Source: Polytrichum commune
Taxonomy: Eukaryota > Streptophyta > Polytrichopsida > Polytrichales > Polytrichaceae
DNA: 64,000 nucleotides
Assembly (NCBI GenBank): GCA_950295325.1
Contig: OX485805.1
Coordinates: forward strand, 11,224,501-11,288,500
Direction of reading: 5' to 3'
Part shown: piece by piece, positions 34,360 through 46,833 of the stretch
Numbering within the stretch: the first letter of the stretch is position 1
How the letters are laid out: the number at the start of each line of letters is the position of its first letter
Made by a program: the position numbers and the translations under genes
Notes under the pieces: generated by a model
Database searches by the model: none
What the model was told of the DNA's origin: nothing
Seen by the model: only the letters and a program-made list of their open reading frames with translations

Positions 34360-36374
34360 ATATTGTCCTATTAGTATGGGTCACATTGTTTCTCTAGAGT
34401 CCATATTAATTTTCAACCCACCCTAACCTCTAGATTTAAACTAGCATGGGCCAAGTTCATTGTTTTTTCTAGGAAATGAATGTGGGTGAATATTTTAATT
34501 TACATTAAAACATGGTAATCGTGAAGACATCACATGGCACGCAAAAATGTCACAAATGTTGTTTCCTTGAATACAAGCAAGGCCGGCTTGAATTGGTCTT
34601 TGGAGGCAGCTTTCGCCAACTACATATGAATGTATTTACCAAATGCAAGTAGCATGTGCAAGTGATAACAAGGGAAGTAGTCTTTTTATATCATGAATGT
34701 TATGTTCTTCATTCTTACTTCAAACACTCTTGATAGCAATCAAAACATAACACTCAAGATATAAAAAAGACTTCTACTTTACTTTATAAACTTGTACCAT
34801 AGGTGCGCATACAAAATTAGGTTCAAAATGCAAAAAAATCAAAGTTGAAGTGCACTCCACAAGACTAGAAATTGAGTCAGCCTTGAAAAAAAATCACATG
34901 TGAATGTGACGATTTCTCGAATACTATGTTTTTCTTTTAATGTAAGGTAATTATATTGTTCAGTGTAAGGTGTTTGTTGAGAAGCCTCAACAAACACTAA
35001 AGGGAAAACTCATGGTCTTGGGAACCACGTTCCTTCCACCCCTGATTAGACAATTAGAGTGGCCCATGTTAATTTTCCACCCACATTAATAGGAGTAATT
35101 AGTAATATGTGGTATCATGTCATCTTTTATACCAATTAATTCATTTTTGAAGCACAATGACATGTGGTATATAATTATTGGTCTTTACCCAAAATAAAGT
35201 TGGTATGGCACAAAAATAAATTACTATTTGACATGTGACGTGTGAATCTGCAATGGTACTAGGGTATGGGTCATGCACATATGTTTTTCCATCAAAAAAA
35301 GAAGAAAAAAAGATAAGGGATTCAGAAATATGAAACATATCGGGTTCAATTTAATGTCATTAGAATCTAGTATAGAATATTCTTGGGGGGACCTCCAACC
35401 AATGTTAGGGGATTTGGAGCAACAAGGTGGAAACCACAACGTGGTTTCATAAAAGAGGTACTAGGATTTCAATATATTTGGATTTATGCACAAATTTTGG
35501 ACAATGTCAACTGCCAATATGATGTACGCTAGATAACATAACTACACAAATATAGTGGTTGTTGTGTTGTTGCTTTTGTTGTTGTTGTTGTTGTCGTCGT
35601 CGTCTAATGTTTTTGTCCCCACAAGTGCACATCCTTGATTGATTTTGGACAAGTGCTTTGTTCAAATATACTTAGATATCAATTGAGATTAATTGATGAA
35701 TCATGACCATGTTCCTTTAAAAAATATTTAAATAACAATCAAAATATATATAGCAAATGCAATTGCTATGCATCAAACTATCTTTCTTATTGTCAATATT
35801 ATGGCTCCATCTAATACCACATCAATGGAGTAAGCAATTGTTTATAGTGCCAGAATGGCCTTATTAACTAAAATGAGCCAATTGGTCCGCTCAATTTAAT
35901 GTAGGGAACGTGTTGGGAACGTAATGATTACATGCTAGTACGAGAGAATACCCGTTGAGGGTTCTTAAAATACAACTCAACGATCCCAAATGAGCCCCAC
36001 ACATGTTTATAAAGCCATGCAAATAATGAAGTATAATATGGAAGATCTCATCAATTGTGAGTCACGAAGGATTGTGCTTACACTCCACGGGTGAATCCTC
36101 GTGGGTTGTTTGGGACCACCATGCACATTGGATGACTCCCATACATAGAGAACATATTTCCAAAATATTACAATGCACATGAAAGTTCACATCTGTGATG
36201 CCAAAAAAAAGTGGTCATGTAAACATCCCTAGGCAAATGTCAATGTCTAGGGCTCCCTAATTCATCCACACATTTATCAAAAATGAGCATCAAACATGAT
36301 GATCAATGTCCACCGAGGGCGCCCACCACGGGAGTTCACCCGCGGATACAAGAATTGATGAATGCATATCCAAT
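34360..36374. other. Intergenic, no gene recognised
   Basis: AT-rich. It contains a (TTG)n/(TCG)n microsatellite at about 35560–35602 and no convincing ORF. The ORFs near 35141–35439 (minus) are short and low in complexity. Confidence 0.4.
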
Positions 36375-39300
36375 CTACATGAATTCTGTTGATACCACAT
36401 CCTCAAATTGATCTCCACTAGTCATATGCTCACCTCTTGTGCATCGATCTAAATTATCCTTGGCAAAAAGAATTTGCCTCGCTGGGATGACCACATTGTC
36501 ATCGGACGCATTCTTTTGTCTTGCCCATGATGCCACAACACAATCTAGAGATTGACATGTTGGAGCATATTCCTTGAGCCTCGTCCATCTGAAATGTTTT
36601 GCCGTGTCCCATTCCTCATAACGTTCATCCAAGGTCTTCTTGTTCCTGGTCCCAAGGACCGGCACATAGTACACAATCTCAATGGAACGAGCATGAGGAC
36701 CGACATGTGCCAAATTAGGCTCGGAAATCACTCGTCCCATCCAGACTGGATTAGCACAATCCTCACTAGGACGTAGTAAGACATAATGGCCGACCCTGAT
36801 ATGTGCACCAGGTCGAAAGGTCTCTGCGGGTCGAGCACTAGCTGGTCCGACATAAGCATAGTCCGTGATGTTTTCCTCAAATAGATGCTCATTGTCCACA
36901 TGTAGGGCAGCTGCAATGGAGAACCGTGTAGAAGGCCAAAAGGGCTCGCTAAGTTCAGATGGAGATGGAGATAAAGGATGATCCATAGCCGCAAGCACAT
37001 TCTCCCAATATAAAATTGTTGGTGCAATGGACTGCATATATTGACCGGAAGTATCTTGATCTGCCGTATCCTTCCAATACTTAATAAAACCTTTCAGTCC
37101 AAGCTTTATGTTCACAGAATCTTTCATTTCCCTTTTTGAAACAGGACGGGGACAACCTACAAAAACATACATACATAGAGCTTAGAGCGAAACCATGAAC
37201 TAACGGCCCACGGGCGATCACCCGTGGGCCACATGCATCACACCTTGTATTTTGTAGTGTACTTCCAAGAAAACATTGTTAATGAAGCCCACTAACCTGG
37301 TGGGAACATGGTTTTCTTTGTGACAGGGTCCACATTCCATAGAGCAATTCCACCTTCTGGCGCCCAACTTGCATCTGTACAAAACACTTTGTATTGCATC
37401 AATGGCACTCCTTCAGGGTCTACATAAAAACGGAATTGGTGTGCCTTGGAGTGCCCTATAAGTCGGTCTTGACCAAACTCATGGTAGTATCCCTTCACCC
37501 ATTCCTTGAAATCAGCAACCTCGTGAATCAAGTATGGGACAATAGTGGGATCCCCAGCTTTCATGAACGATGCCATGAGGTCTGGGAGTGTATGGCAATC
37601 CTCAATCTTCAACCTTTGTCCAAACCGGCCGAACATTGCATCCACATCCTCATGCGTATGTCCAACAATAAGGAAAGACACCCGGACTTCACGAAAGATT
37701 CCCTTTGCGGTCAATGCAGACCAAAACAACATGTTGTATTTTGATTTGTTATCCTTCGCACAATTGTCCATCTGAATAAGCAAGAGGGGTGGCAACCCCG
37801 TAGGTGGAATAATTTCGAGCGATGGCAAAGGAAGTGCTCCTGAACACTTCTCTACGCCAACCACCAGTGCGTCGTGCAAAGGGTCGCCTATGGTGGAAAT
37901 CGGAATGTGGCGACTGGAGCAGACCGGCGGGACCTCAAGTTGACAAAGCAACTTCATAATGGATGTGATAGTGAAGTTCGCATCCGATGGGTACATATCA
38001 AGAACATAATGCGCATAATTCACATCAGAGTGACCATGCGCAATCATTCCCGCAATGGAGATCGGGAAACGCTCATATTTGTCAACACGTTTGTTTTTGT
38101 GCGCAAAAACAGGAAGCGCCGTTTTCCCATAATCCATTTTGTCATGTATGATACAAAGGACCTCTTTCGGAGAGTACTTTGACAAGATCCTATCTTTGTA
38201 GTAACTGTTTCTATGAGCCTCTTGCAATGCCAAATGCCGATGGCTAGCCTTCGAGATGGCCAAGTACCCGGTAGTGTTCTTTGTGTGTATTCGCAACAAA
38301 TCCTTGAAAGAAGCGCAAGTTCCACAACGCGAGAAGTTGTCCCCAGGGCTCTTAACAACATATTGCTTGAAATGTTGCCGATGTAAGCGGCTAAAACTTG
38401 ACATTGAGACAGGCTCGTACCCGAGGTCTTTGTCCAAGTTGTTCACTTCGTCCAGTAGGTTGGACCAAGTTGTTCCCACAGGGAGCATCTCCGTACCTAT
38501 CTTTTCACCATTTGGAAGAGTCCGAGTCATATGGGGCATGGAATCCGCTCTACCCTCAATCAACACGCCAAGAGTCGCTTGTGCCTGCACTGTATTCGCC
38601 CTCGGCTTTCTGGTTCCTGTATTACCATGATCTCGAGATCTAACCCCCATCTGGCTGTCGGCCTTATTCCTATTAAATTGTGCCCTTGATATCATGTAGA
38701 TGTTCCTCCATGCACGAGTGCAAATTGTTCTTCCTTCCACTACAACCGTTTCCCTACCCGTGTGCTCTTCCTTCTGGATCGTTTGGAACACTGCAAGGGC
38801 AATGAGCTTCCGAGCATTGAAAGGCAAGGCAAAGTAGTGTTCCCGAATACTAACCAACAAAGGCCTTGGAAATACCTGGCAACAATGCTCCTTGCAGCAA
38901 TCTACCGTGGATAACATCCGTGCTCCCTCCTCAGTGGCCCCCAAAGTTTTCTTTCCAGGTGCCCGAGGTGCACATATCCTCAAAGTGTTGTATCGGTGTT
39001 TTCCAAGAAAACGCCGCCGACTCTCATCTTCACGGGTCGCGTTATGATGGACCAACAATATCTCCGCCAATGTGTGTCCTTCAAATTTTGTAAGTGAGAG
39101 CGGCCAGCGGTGCAGAGTATTCTCCCAATCCATCGAAATCACATGTCCAGTTGGGTTCAAGATAATTACTCCAACATATTCATCGCCAAGGATGCTATTG
39201 TCAACACAATCTAGCGGATTGGTGTTGCATATTAACCCATCACACAAGGCACGATCCTGATCATCGAAGAGGACAACCGCCTTACCCTTCAAATCCTTCC

Positions 39301-40303
39301 TCGACAATCCAACACAATGCGGAATCTGAATGTAAACATTAAAGTATATCAGTCCAGAATGTCACTCTAGTCAGAACACATATCATCATGTAGTCCTTTA
39401 ATAGTCAGACCTCCCATACTCATAGCTCAAACATTAATGAACGCCACATTGACTTCGAATTGCAAGGTCACATTCACTATGCGCACTAAGTTCCAATGTC
39501 AATGATATCATCGCAACCAACATTGTAATACATGTGTCAACTCCCACTGCATAGTCATATGTCCAAGATTGAAATGGACAACATCCCAACAACTAGTTCT
39601 TAGTCCTACAGAAATAGGCATGTAAGCATAATTATAATTCCCGTGAAGAAACAAGCCATGCATATGGAATAACTTATTTGTACAGATAAGCACCTAGCAT
39701 TAAGCATAATAAAAAGACAACCCCGGAGCCATCCACGGGCGAACGCCCGTGGGAGCTCCCAAGTGGTGGGCGTCTCCACCCACGGGCGAACGCCCGTGGG
39801 ATCTCCCAAGTGGTAGGCGGCGCCACCCACGGGCGAACGCCCGTGGGATCTCCCAAGTGGTGGGCGTCTCCACCCACGGGCGAACGCCCGTGGGATCTCC
39901 CAAGTGGTAGGCGGCGCCACCCACGGGCGAACGCCCGTGGGATCTCCCAAGTGGTGGGCGTCTCCACCCACGGGCGAACGCCCGTGGGATCTCCCAAGTG
40001 GTGGGCGGCGCCACCCACGGGCGAACGCCTGTGGGAGCTCCCAAGTGGTGGGAGTCTCCACCCACGGGCGAACGCCCGTGGGTTCTCCCAAGTGGTGGGT
40101 GGCACCACCCACGGGCGCACGCGTGAGATGCATCTACTTCGGTTGTAATTTTGTGGCCCCCACGGGCGCACCCGTGAGATGCAACTACTATTGTATCCAG
40201 TGCATTCTCACGGATCCACGGGTGCACCCGTGGGGGTCCCCATGAGCTCACTAGCGTGCTAAAGTGAATTATTGACACTAACCTCTGCATCCACGCTCTC
40301 CAT
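36375..40303 (-). CDS. DUF7869-type transposase-like protein with C-terminal BAH-like region
   Basis: Proposed exons: 40303–40283 (MESVDAE), 39325–37297, 37156–36375; phases agree, about 943 residues. The first tiny exon is the least certain. Seen in the long exon: two Cys-rich spots (DCCKEHCC; C-G-T-C around 341), then blocks typical of the DUF7869-like family: IIHDKMDYGKTALP (about 398–411), QMDNCAKDNKSKYN (about 525–538) and VGHTHEDVDAMFGRF (about 561–575). The spacing of D…D…E/D suggests an RNase H-like, transposase-derived core; this is inference. The last exon has GHYVLLRP…VWMGRVISEP…EIVYYVPV (about 806–850), resembling the start of a BAH chromatin-reader domain. The frame is intact over 2.8 kb, so the gene is probably active or recently so. 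Intron 1 holds the 47-bp palindrome array and intron 2 a single palindrome. Confidence 0.7.
37205..37230. repeat. Single GC palindrome in an intron of the DUF7869-like gene
   Basis: GGCCCACGGGCGAT is followed by CACCCGTGGGCC: a 26-bp palindrome with one mismatched central pair. It is inside the last, 140-bp intron (37157–37296). Confidence 0.9.
39733..40130. repeat. 47-bp tandem array of a GC-rich palindrome
   Basis: Eight intact 22-bp palindromes (arm CCCACGGGCG, centre AA, inverted arm), starting near 39732, 39779, 39826, 39873, 39920, 39967, 40014 and 40061, plus a decayed ninth near 40108. Linkers are 25 bp and alternate strictly between a '…gtctcca' and a '…ggcgcca' (or ggcacca) version, so the true period is 94 bp. 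It lies wholly in intron 1 of the DUF7869-like gene. The lack of stops gives long but meaningless ORFs in several frames. Confidence 0.95.
40155..40234. repeat. Two decayed palindromes beside the array
   Basis: CCACGGGCGCACCCGTGAG near 40159 and CCACGGGTGCACCCGTGG at 40216–40233. The second has changed on both arms (CG to TG and its partner) yet is still a perfect palindrome. Confidence 0.85.
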
Positions 40304-41339
40304 GGTGAGTTCCTCAAAAGTAAAGGCAATGGGCTATATGAGAAGAAACAAATGAGCTTCCACATGGTTGCCTTATATACAAGGTGAGCATTCCCTCCAA
40401 TTTCAAAGGTACATAATAGGCATTCCCTCCAATTCCTAACACCACAAGGCCATCACGTACTAACCCTCTACCATATATAGTAATCATGAGCGATGGTAGT
40501 GGAGGTCTATGTCATATGTCCATGAAGTACGATTAGATTAGGAGGGCAAGACGATTCTTCGTTGGTACTAATTGGCTAAAGGTTTTCACCACCACCACAA
40601 ATGATGGATCCTCGTGCATGTAAACTAATATGATCTTTATAATTTTCCCGTTCATAGCGTATAGTCAAGTTAAATCGTATTGATACTCTATTAAGCTTAG
40701 AAACCCACTAAGGCACGTCTCCTATGGCAAAACAAAGACATGTTTAATTCCAACATATCATTGATCTTATGGCCGCCTTCATTTGATGTTCAACTTCACA
40801 TCTATAGTGACACATGATGTTATAGGTGACAAAAATGAAAGTCAATTGACCAAGTGTACCTTTATTTTTATTTTAAACATTTGGGCATTTGCATTTTGCA
40901 ACACACACACTATGACACACAATTATCGAACCTAGGTAATGCGACGATTCTTGTGCACATTCCTAAGGTCATATGGGCAAATTCGAGCGATGGACGTGCT
41001 TACGTGGGTTGCTTGTTTTAATCTTTACACCTCTAAGGTATTCTAAGTGTGTGAATTCCATACAAGAGGCCTCCATACATATATCTATATATATATGAAC
41101 AGTAGTTTGGTCTTGATAAGGGGCATGTCCTATATACACCCCACATGAACATGCCACGTGGGTTATTTATGAAATGAATCATACATCCAATATATTATGA
41201 AGGTGAGCATCTTGGGCACCAACCACCAAACAAACCCAATGTTATAGTGGATAGTATTAAGCTTTGGCATCTCTTCATTTTTGCCCCCTATATCTAACAT
41301 TTGGGCATGGCATTTTGCAACACACACATTATGACACAT

Positions 41340-42350
41340 GGTCTGAGCCTACTAACCTTACCATATATATAGTATGAGCCAACTAACCTTACCATATATG
41401 AAAAACCAATCATAGTTGAATGCATAATACTTTTCTTGTTCACTTGTTATGACTAAGCCAAACACAATAGTTGCCATTCTTCTTTATGCCAATAATGTTG
41501 TCTTGCTTTCTAAACACATTGGCATGCCCTCAAATAATCCTTAATAAGGCCACATGAATTTTGAATCTGATTGATCATGAGGTGGCATTAATGAATGTCT
41601 TGGTTAAATGGGAAAACCAAAGAATTTGACAGTGGAAGCATAAACCTTGACATCATGTTACTGAATTTAGATCATCGAGCACTATGCCAAATTGGGGCCA
41701 AATCGTATGAACAAATGGAAGAGGAGCACGTGCTGGATGTTTCTTAAAAAAAACATCTTTTTTCACTAGGGTCTATCATTTGGAAGATAGTGAGAGAAAC
41801 TTGGTAGAGCAATAGTGAATTAACCATCATTGTTTCTCTTGGGCTGGAAGGTCTACTTTCATGCTCATTTCTTCTATTCGTTTGGAGAAGGGCATTTCTA
41901 TGCATGTTGTGAGAGAATTTATGTTATGGGGCATTTGTTTGCATGCCCACATCCAAGTGATGATGTTGTGTTGGTACTAGCAAGTGACACATTTATTGGA
42001 CTCACATTCATAGATGAGGTATACATAATGTGTGGGTTAGTGTAGGATTGAAGAATGTGTGTTTTAGTTAAGCAAAAAAAATCATTTTTCTAACAAATCT
42101 AGGGTGCTAAACTCTGTGAACTATGTAGAGCTCAAGAAACTGGACAATGGAGCGACCCGGGAGCGATTTGAGAGTCAAAAGAGGCAAGCAGAGTGATGAG
42201 GGAGCATTCGAGTGGGAGAGATACGGAGGCCGAGGTCTGACCCCCCCCCCCCCCCCAATTGGGAACGCAACCTCGGGGTGAGCTAGTAAGCCTCCTGAAC
42301 TTTAAAGGAAAAATCACGACTGCAAATGGATGTGGAAACCAAACATTTAT
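41340..42350. other. Spacer inside the repeat mosaic
   Basis: No match to the recurring units and no supported gene; a 71-codon ORF at 41830–42045 has no recognisable domain. A run of about 16 C residues is at 42241–42256. Confidence 0.35.
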
Positions 42351-42689
42351 CATGGTATAGATTGGGTATGTTTGGTGTGTGATGTTTGATATGCTCACTT
42401 TCAAAATATATTGGATGTATGATTCATTTGATAAATAACTCACGCTGGCATGTCCATGAATGGGTGTATATAGGACATGCCTCCTATCAATAAGATACTA
42501 ATGTTTATATATATATACATATATAAACAACTATTAATGCTACATTGTTAGATGTGGGCGGCTAATAAGGTGGCCACTTTATCATATATGACATGAAATT
42601 AAAATTTATTGTTCTTGCCAGTCAAAAAACAACAACCACTCTAAGCTTGACGGTCAACTTGATTGCAAAAGTAGTCCCTATAAAGGGAT

Positions 42690-43240
42690 AGTTATAAAGA
42701 TCATATTATTTTACTTCCACGATGAGCAATCATTAGTCGTGGTGGTGAAAAGCTTGAGCCAAAATTGTACCAAGAATGAATCTTCTTGCCCTAGTAATCT
42801 ATTCGTACTTCGTGGACATATGACATAGAACTCCACTACCATCGCTCATGGTTACTATGTATTGTAGAGAGTTAGTACGTGATGACCTTATGGTGCTAGG
42901 AATTGAAGGGAATGCCTATTATATACCTTTGATCATATATGGACACATATATTGGTGCAAATAATATACGCCATTAGTATTGACATCCCTACCTTCTACA
43001 CTAGGAAGTGTCCGTCTCAAAACGATTTAGGGTTTAGGGTTTAGGGTTTAGGGTTTACGGATACCCTCCCCAGACACAAAGTTTGTAGTTCGTCCGTTGC
43101 AAGTCCATCAATAAGAATGGGCATGTTTGGTGTTTGATGTTTGATATGCCCGCGTGCCATATTCATGTGGGGTATATATAGGACATGCCCCCTATCATGA
43201 CCAAACTACTGTTCATATATATATATATATATATAGGACT
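42690..43240. repeat. Segmental duplication partner 1
   Basis: This block ('gatgagcaatcattagt … aaaagcttgagccaaa … cctagtaatctattcgtac … ggaattgaagggaatgcc … aacgatttagggtttaggg … ccccagacacaaagtttg') recurs in direct orientation at about 46250–46770. It was copied as one piece together with its telomere-like tract. Confidence 0.8.
43028..43057. repeat. Interstitial plant telomeric repeat
   Basis: Four consecutive TTTAGGG units, followed by a variant TTTACGG. The paralogous tract at about 46576–46603 has three units and then a degenerate one. Confidence 0.9.
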
Positions 43241-44417
43241 GTTCTATGGAATTCACACACTTAGATTACCTCCGGGGAGTAATGATTAAAACAAGCAACC
43301 CACGTAACCATGTCCATCACTCGAATTTGCCCATATGACCTTAGCAATGCGCACAATAATGTGTGTGTTGCAGAATGACATGCCCAAATGTTAGATATAG
43401 TAGGCACAAATGAAGAGATGCCAAAGCTTAATACTATCCACTATAAGATTCGGTATGTTTGTTGGTTGGTGCCCAAGATGCTCACCTTCATAATATATTG
43501 GATGTATGATTAATTTCATAAATAACCCACGTGGCATGTTCATGTGGGGTGTACATAGGACATGCCCCTTATCAAGACCAAGCTACTGTTTACATATATA
43601 TATATATATGTATGTATGGAGGACTCTTCTATGGAATTCACACACTTAGAATACCTTAGAGGTGTAAAAATTGAAACAAGCAACCCACGTAAGCACGTCC
43701 ATCGATCAAATTTGCCCATATGACCTTAGGAATGTGCACAAGAATCGTCGCATTACCTAGGTTCGATAATTGTGTGTCATAGTGTGTGTGTTGCAAAATG
43801 CAAATGCCCAAATGTTAGATATAGGGGGCAAAAATGAATAGATGCCAAAGCTTAATACTATCCACTATAAGATTGGGTATGTTTGGTGTTTGGTGCCCAA
43901 GATGCTCACATTCATAATATATTGGATGTATGATTCATTTCATAAATAACCCACGTGTCATGTTTATGTGGGGTGTATATAGGACATGGCCCCTATCAAG
44001 ACCAAGCTACTGTTCATATATATATATATATGCAAGATTGTTCTATGGAATTCACACACTTAGATTACCTCCGGGGAGTAATGATTAAAACAAGCAACCC
44101 ACGTAACCATGTCCATCACTCGAATTTGCCCATATGACCTTAGGAATGCGCACAATAATGTGTGTGTTGCAGAATGACATGCCCAAATGTTAGATATAGT
44201 CAGCAAAAATGAAGAGATGCCATGCCCAAATGTTAGATATAGGGGGCAAAAATGAATAGATGCCAAAGCTTAATACTATCCACTATAAGATTGGGTATGT
44301 TTGGTGTTTGGTGCCCAAGATGCTCACCATCATAATATATTGGATGTATGATTCATTTTATAAATAACCCACGTGACATGTTTATGTGGGGTGTATATAG
44401 GACATGGCCCCTATCAA

Positions 44418-45294
44418 GGCCAATTGTCAAGTTTGGCCCACGTAGGAAATAAATGTCTCCTTGGATGCTCAAGAATGAAGAGGGGAAAACCCATACACAT
44501 TGGACAAAACACTACTCTTTGGTATTATTTAAGACATGCTCTCCTCTTAATCATCCTCATCAATATCTCTCAGACTTCTTATATTTGATCTTCAATCATG
44601 GATAATCGAAGAAGAGAGATTTTGTGCTCTCTTATGATCTTTATGGTTTTGAAGTATTTTATCGTTTCAACTATGGCGATAAAAAAAACCATCATGTATC
44701 ACCATAATGCTCCAGTTATGATGATGGCATACTTTTTGTTTGGGAGCAAGTAGAGGGTGGTGTGGTAATTTGACCGGCCAAGTGGATATGTGTCACAATT
44801 TCTTCTTGGATCATATAATGCAAAAATGTTCAAAGATCGTGTAGGGGGTGAGTAAGCCTACTTTTATTTATTTATGTTGTTTGCTTGGACCCATGTTGAG
44901 CAAGAAAGATACAAAATTAAGACTTTGTATTCCAATAGTGTGTAGAATTTCTTTGACATTGCATCGATTGGCAACCGGTGATACTTTGCATACACTTGCC
45001 GATTTGTATGGTATTTTTTATTGAATTGGGCTTCTCCGGAGGAGGAGTTTCTTGTCCGGACTCTTGAGGCCGGACAAGAAACTCTTCCTCCAGAGAAGCC
45101 CAACTCCAAAAAGTGCCGCCATGTAGGCGGCCATGTCATTTTATCATCCATGAGAAAAGTTCACCACCATTGTTTTCTTCACCTAGTGTAAACACTCACC
45201 GGTGAAGAGTTGCAATTTCGACCAATCACAATTCAGAAACGCCCTTTTTTTCATGACCGGTGGACTTCTCCACCGTAGTGTAAACCGGCCCTTA
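44418..45294. mobile_element. PIF/Harbinger-like element, right part
   Basis: The right end CACCGTAGTGTAAACCGGCCC (to 45294) is the inverse of the left end of the copy at 46834 and is followed by TTA. The left end has been lost: host repeat sequence ('cccctatcaagg') is fused to element interior at about 44418. The interior (about 44418–44770) is nearly identical to 47197–47540. Confidence 0.8.
45027..45105. other. 34-bp-arm hairpin within the Harbinger-like element
   Basis: The arm beginning 'ttgggcttctccggagga' is inverted downstream (ending 'agagaagcccaa') with about 2 mismatches over 34 bases and a loop of about 10 bases. Confidence 0.8.
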
Positions 45295-45667
45295 GAATAC
45301 CTTAGAGGTGTAAAGATTAAAACAAGCAACCCACGGAAGCACGTCCATCGATCGAATTTGCCCATATGACCTTAGGAATGTGCACAAGAATCGTCGCGTT
45401 ACCTACTAGGTTCGATAATTGTGTGTCATAATGTGTGTGTTGCAAAATGCCATGCCCAAATGTTAGATATAGGGGGCAAAAATGAAGAGATGCCAAAGCT
45501 TAATACTATCCACTATAACATTGGGTATGTTTGGTGTTTGGTGCCCAAGATGCTCACCGTCCTTCATAATATATTGGATGTATGATTCATTTAATAAATA
45601 ACCCACGTGGCATGTTTATGTGGGGTGTATATAGGACATGGCCCCTATGAAGACCAAGCTACTGATC

Positions 45668-45686
45668 ATATATATATATATGTATG

Positions 45687-45723
<37 letters not shown>

Positions 45724-45802
45724 GTATATATGTATGTATATATATATGTATGTATATATGTATGTATATATATGTATATGTATATATATATGTATGTATG
45801 AA
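45668..45802. repeat. (TA)n/(TATG)n microsatellite
   Basis: About 135 bp of mixed TA and TATG units, the longest of the AT tracts found at this same position in each repeat unit of the mosaic (for example 43218–43236, 46766–46801, 47909–47940). Confidence 0.9.
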
Positions 45803-46760
45803 GGACTCCTCTATGGATTTCACACACTGAGAATACCTTAGGGGTGTAAAAATTAAAACAAGCAACCCACGTAAGCATGTCCATCGCTCAAATTTGCTCA
45901 TATGACCTTAGGAATATGCATAGGAATCATCGCATTACCTAGGTTCGAGAATTGTATGTGATAATGTGTGTGTCATAATGTGTGTCTTGCAAAAGGCCAT
46001 GTCCAAATGTTTTTTTTTAAATAAAGGTACACTTGGTCCATTGACTTTCATTTTTGTCACCTATAACATCACGTGTAATTATAGATGTGAAGTTTAACAT
46101 CAAATGAAGGCGGCCATAAGATCAATGATACGTTGGAATTAAACATGTCTTTGTTTTGCCATAGGAGACGTGCCTAAGTGGGTTTCTAAGCTTAATAGAG
46201 TATCAATACGAACTAATTTGACTATAGGCCATGAACGGGAAAATTATAAAGATCATATTAGTTTACTTCCACAATGAGCAATCATTAGTAGTGGTGGTGA
46301 AAAGCTTGAGCCAAATTTGTACCAAGAATGAATCTTCTTACCCTAGTAATCTATTCGTACTTCATGGACATAGGACATAGAACTCCACTAGCATCGCTCA
46401 TGGTTCCTATGTATTGTAGAGAGTTAGTATGTGATGATCTTATGGTGTAAGGAATTGGAGGGAATGCCTATTCTATACCTTTGATCATATGGACACATAT
46501 ATTGGTGCAAATAAAATACTACATTAGTATTGACATCCCAACCTTCTACACTAGGAAGTGCCCGTTTCAAAACGATTTAGGGTTTAGGGTTTAGGGTTTG
46601 GGTTTACGGATAACCTCCCCAGACACAAAGTTTGTAGTTCGTCCATTGTAGGTCCATCAATAAGATTGGGTATGTTTGATGTTTGATGTTTGATATGCCC
46701 ACGTGTCATGTTCATGTGGGGTATATATAGGACATGCCCCGTATCAAGACCAAGCTACTG

Positions 46761-46803
<43 letters not shown>

Positions 46804-46833
46804 AGGACTCCTCTATGGGATTCAGACAGTTAG

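Noticed and set aside
39733-40130. CRISPR-like appearance of the regularly spaced palindromes
   Set aside because: Spacers are not unique (two alternating linkers), the palindrome is the whole repeat, the setting is a plant-type intron, and no cas genes exist.
39606-40365. Long ORFs of 112–221 codons on both strands over the palindrome array
   Set aside because: They arise because the 47-bp unit lacks stops in several frames. They are mutually overlapping and consist only of the translated palindrome (HGRSPVG, PRANARG) and linkers.
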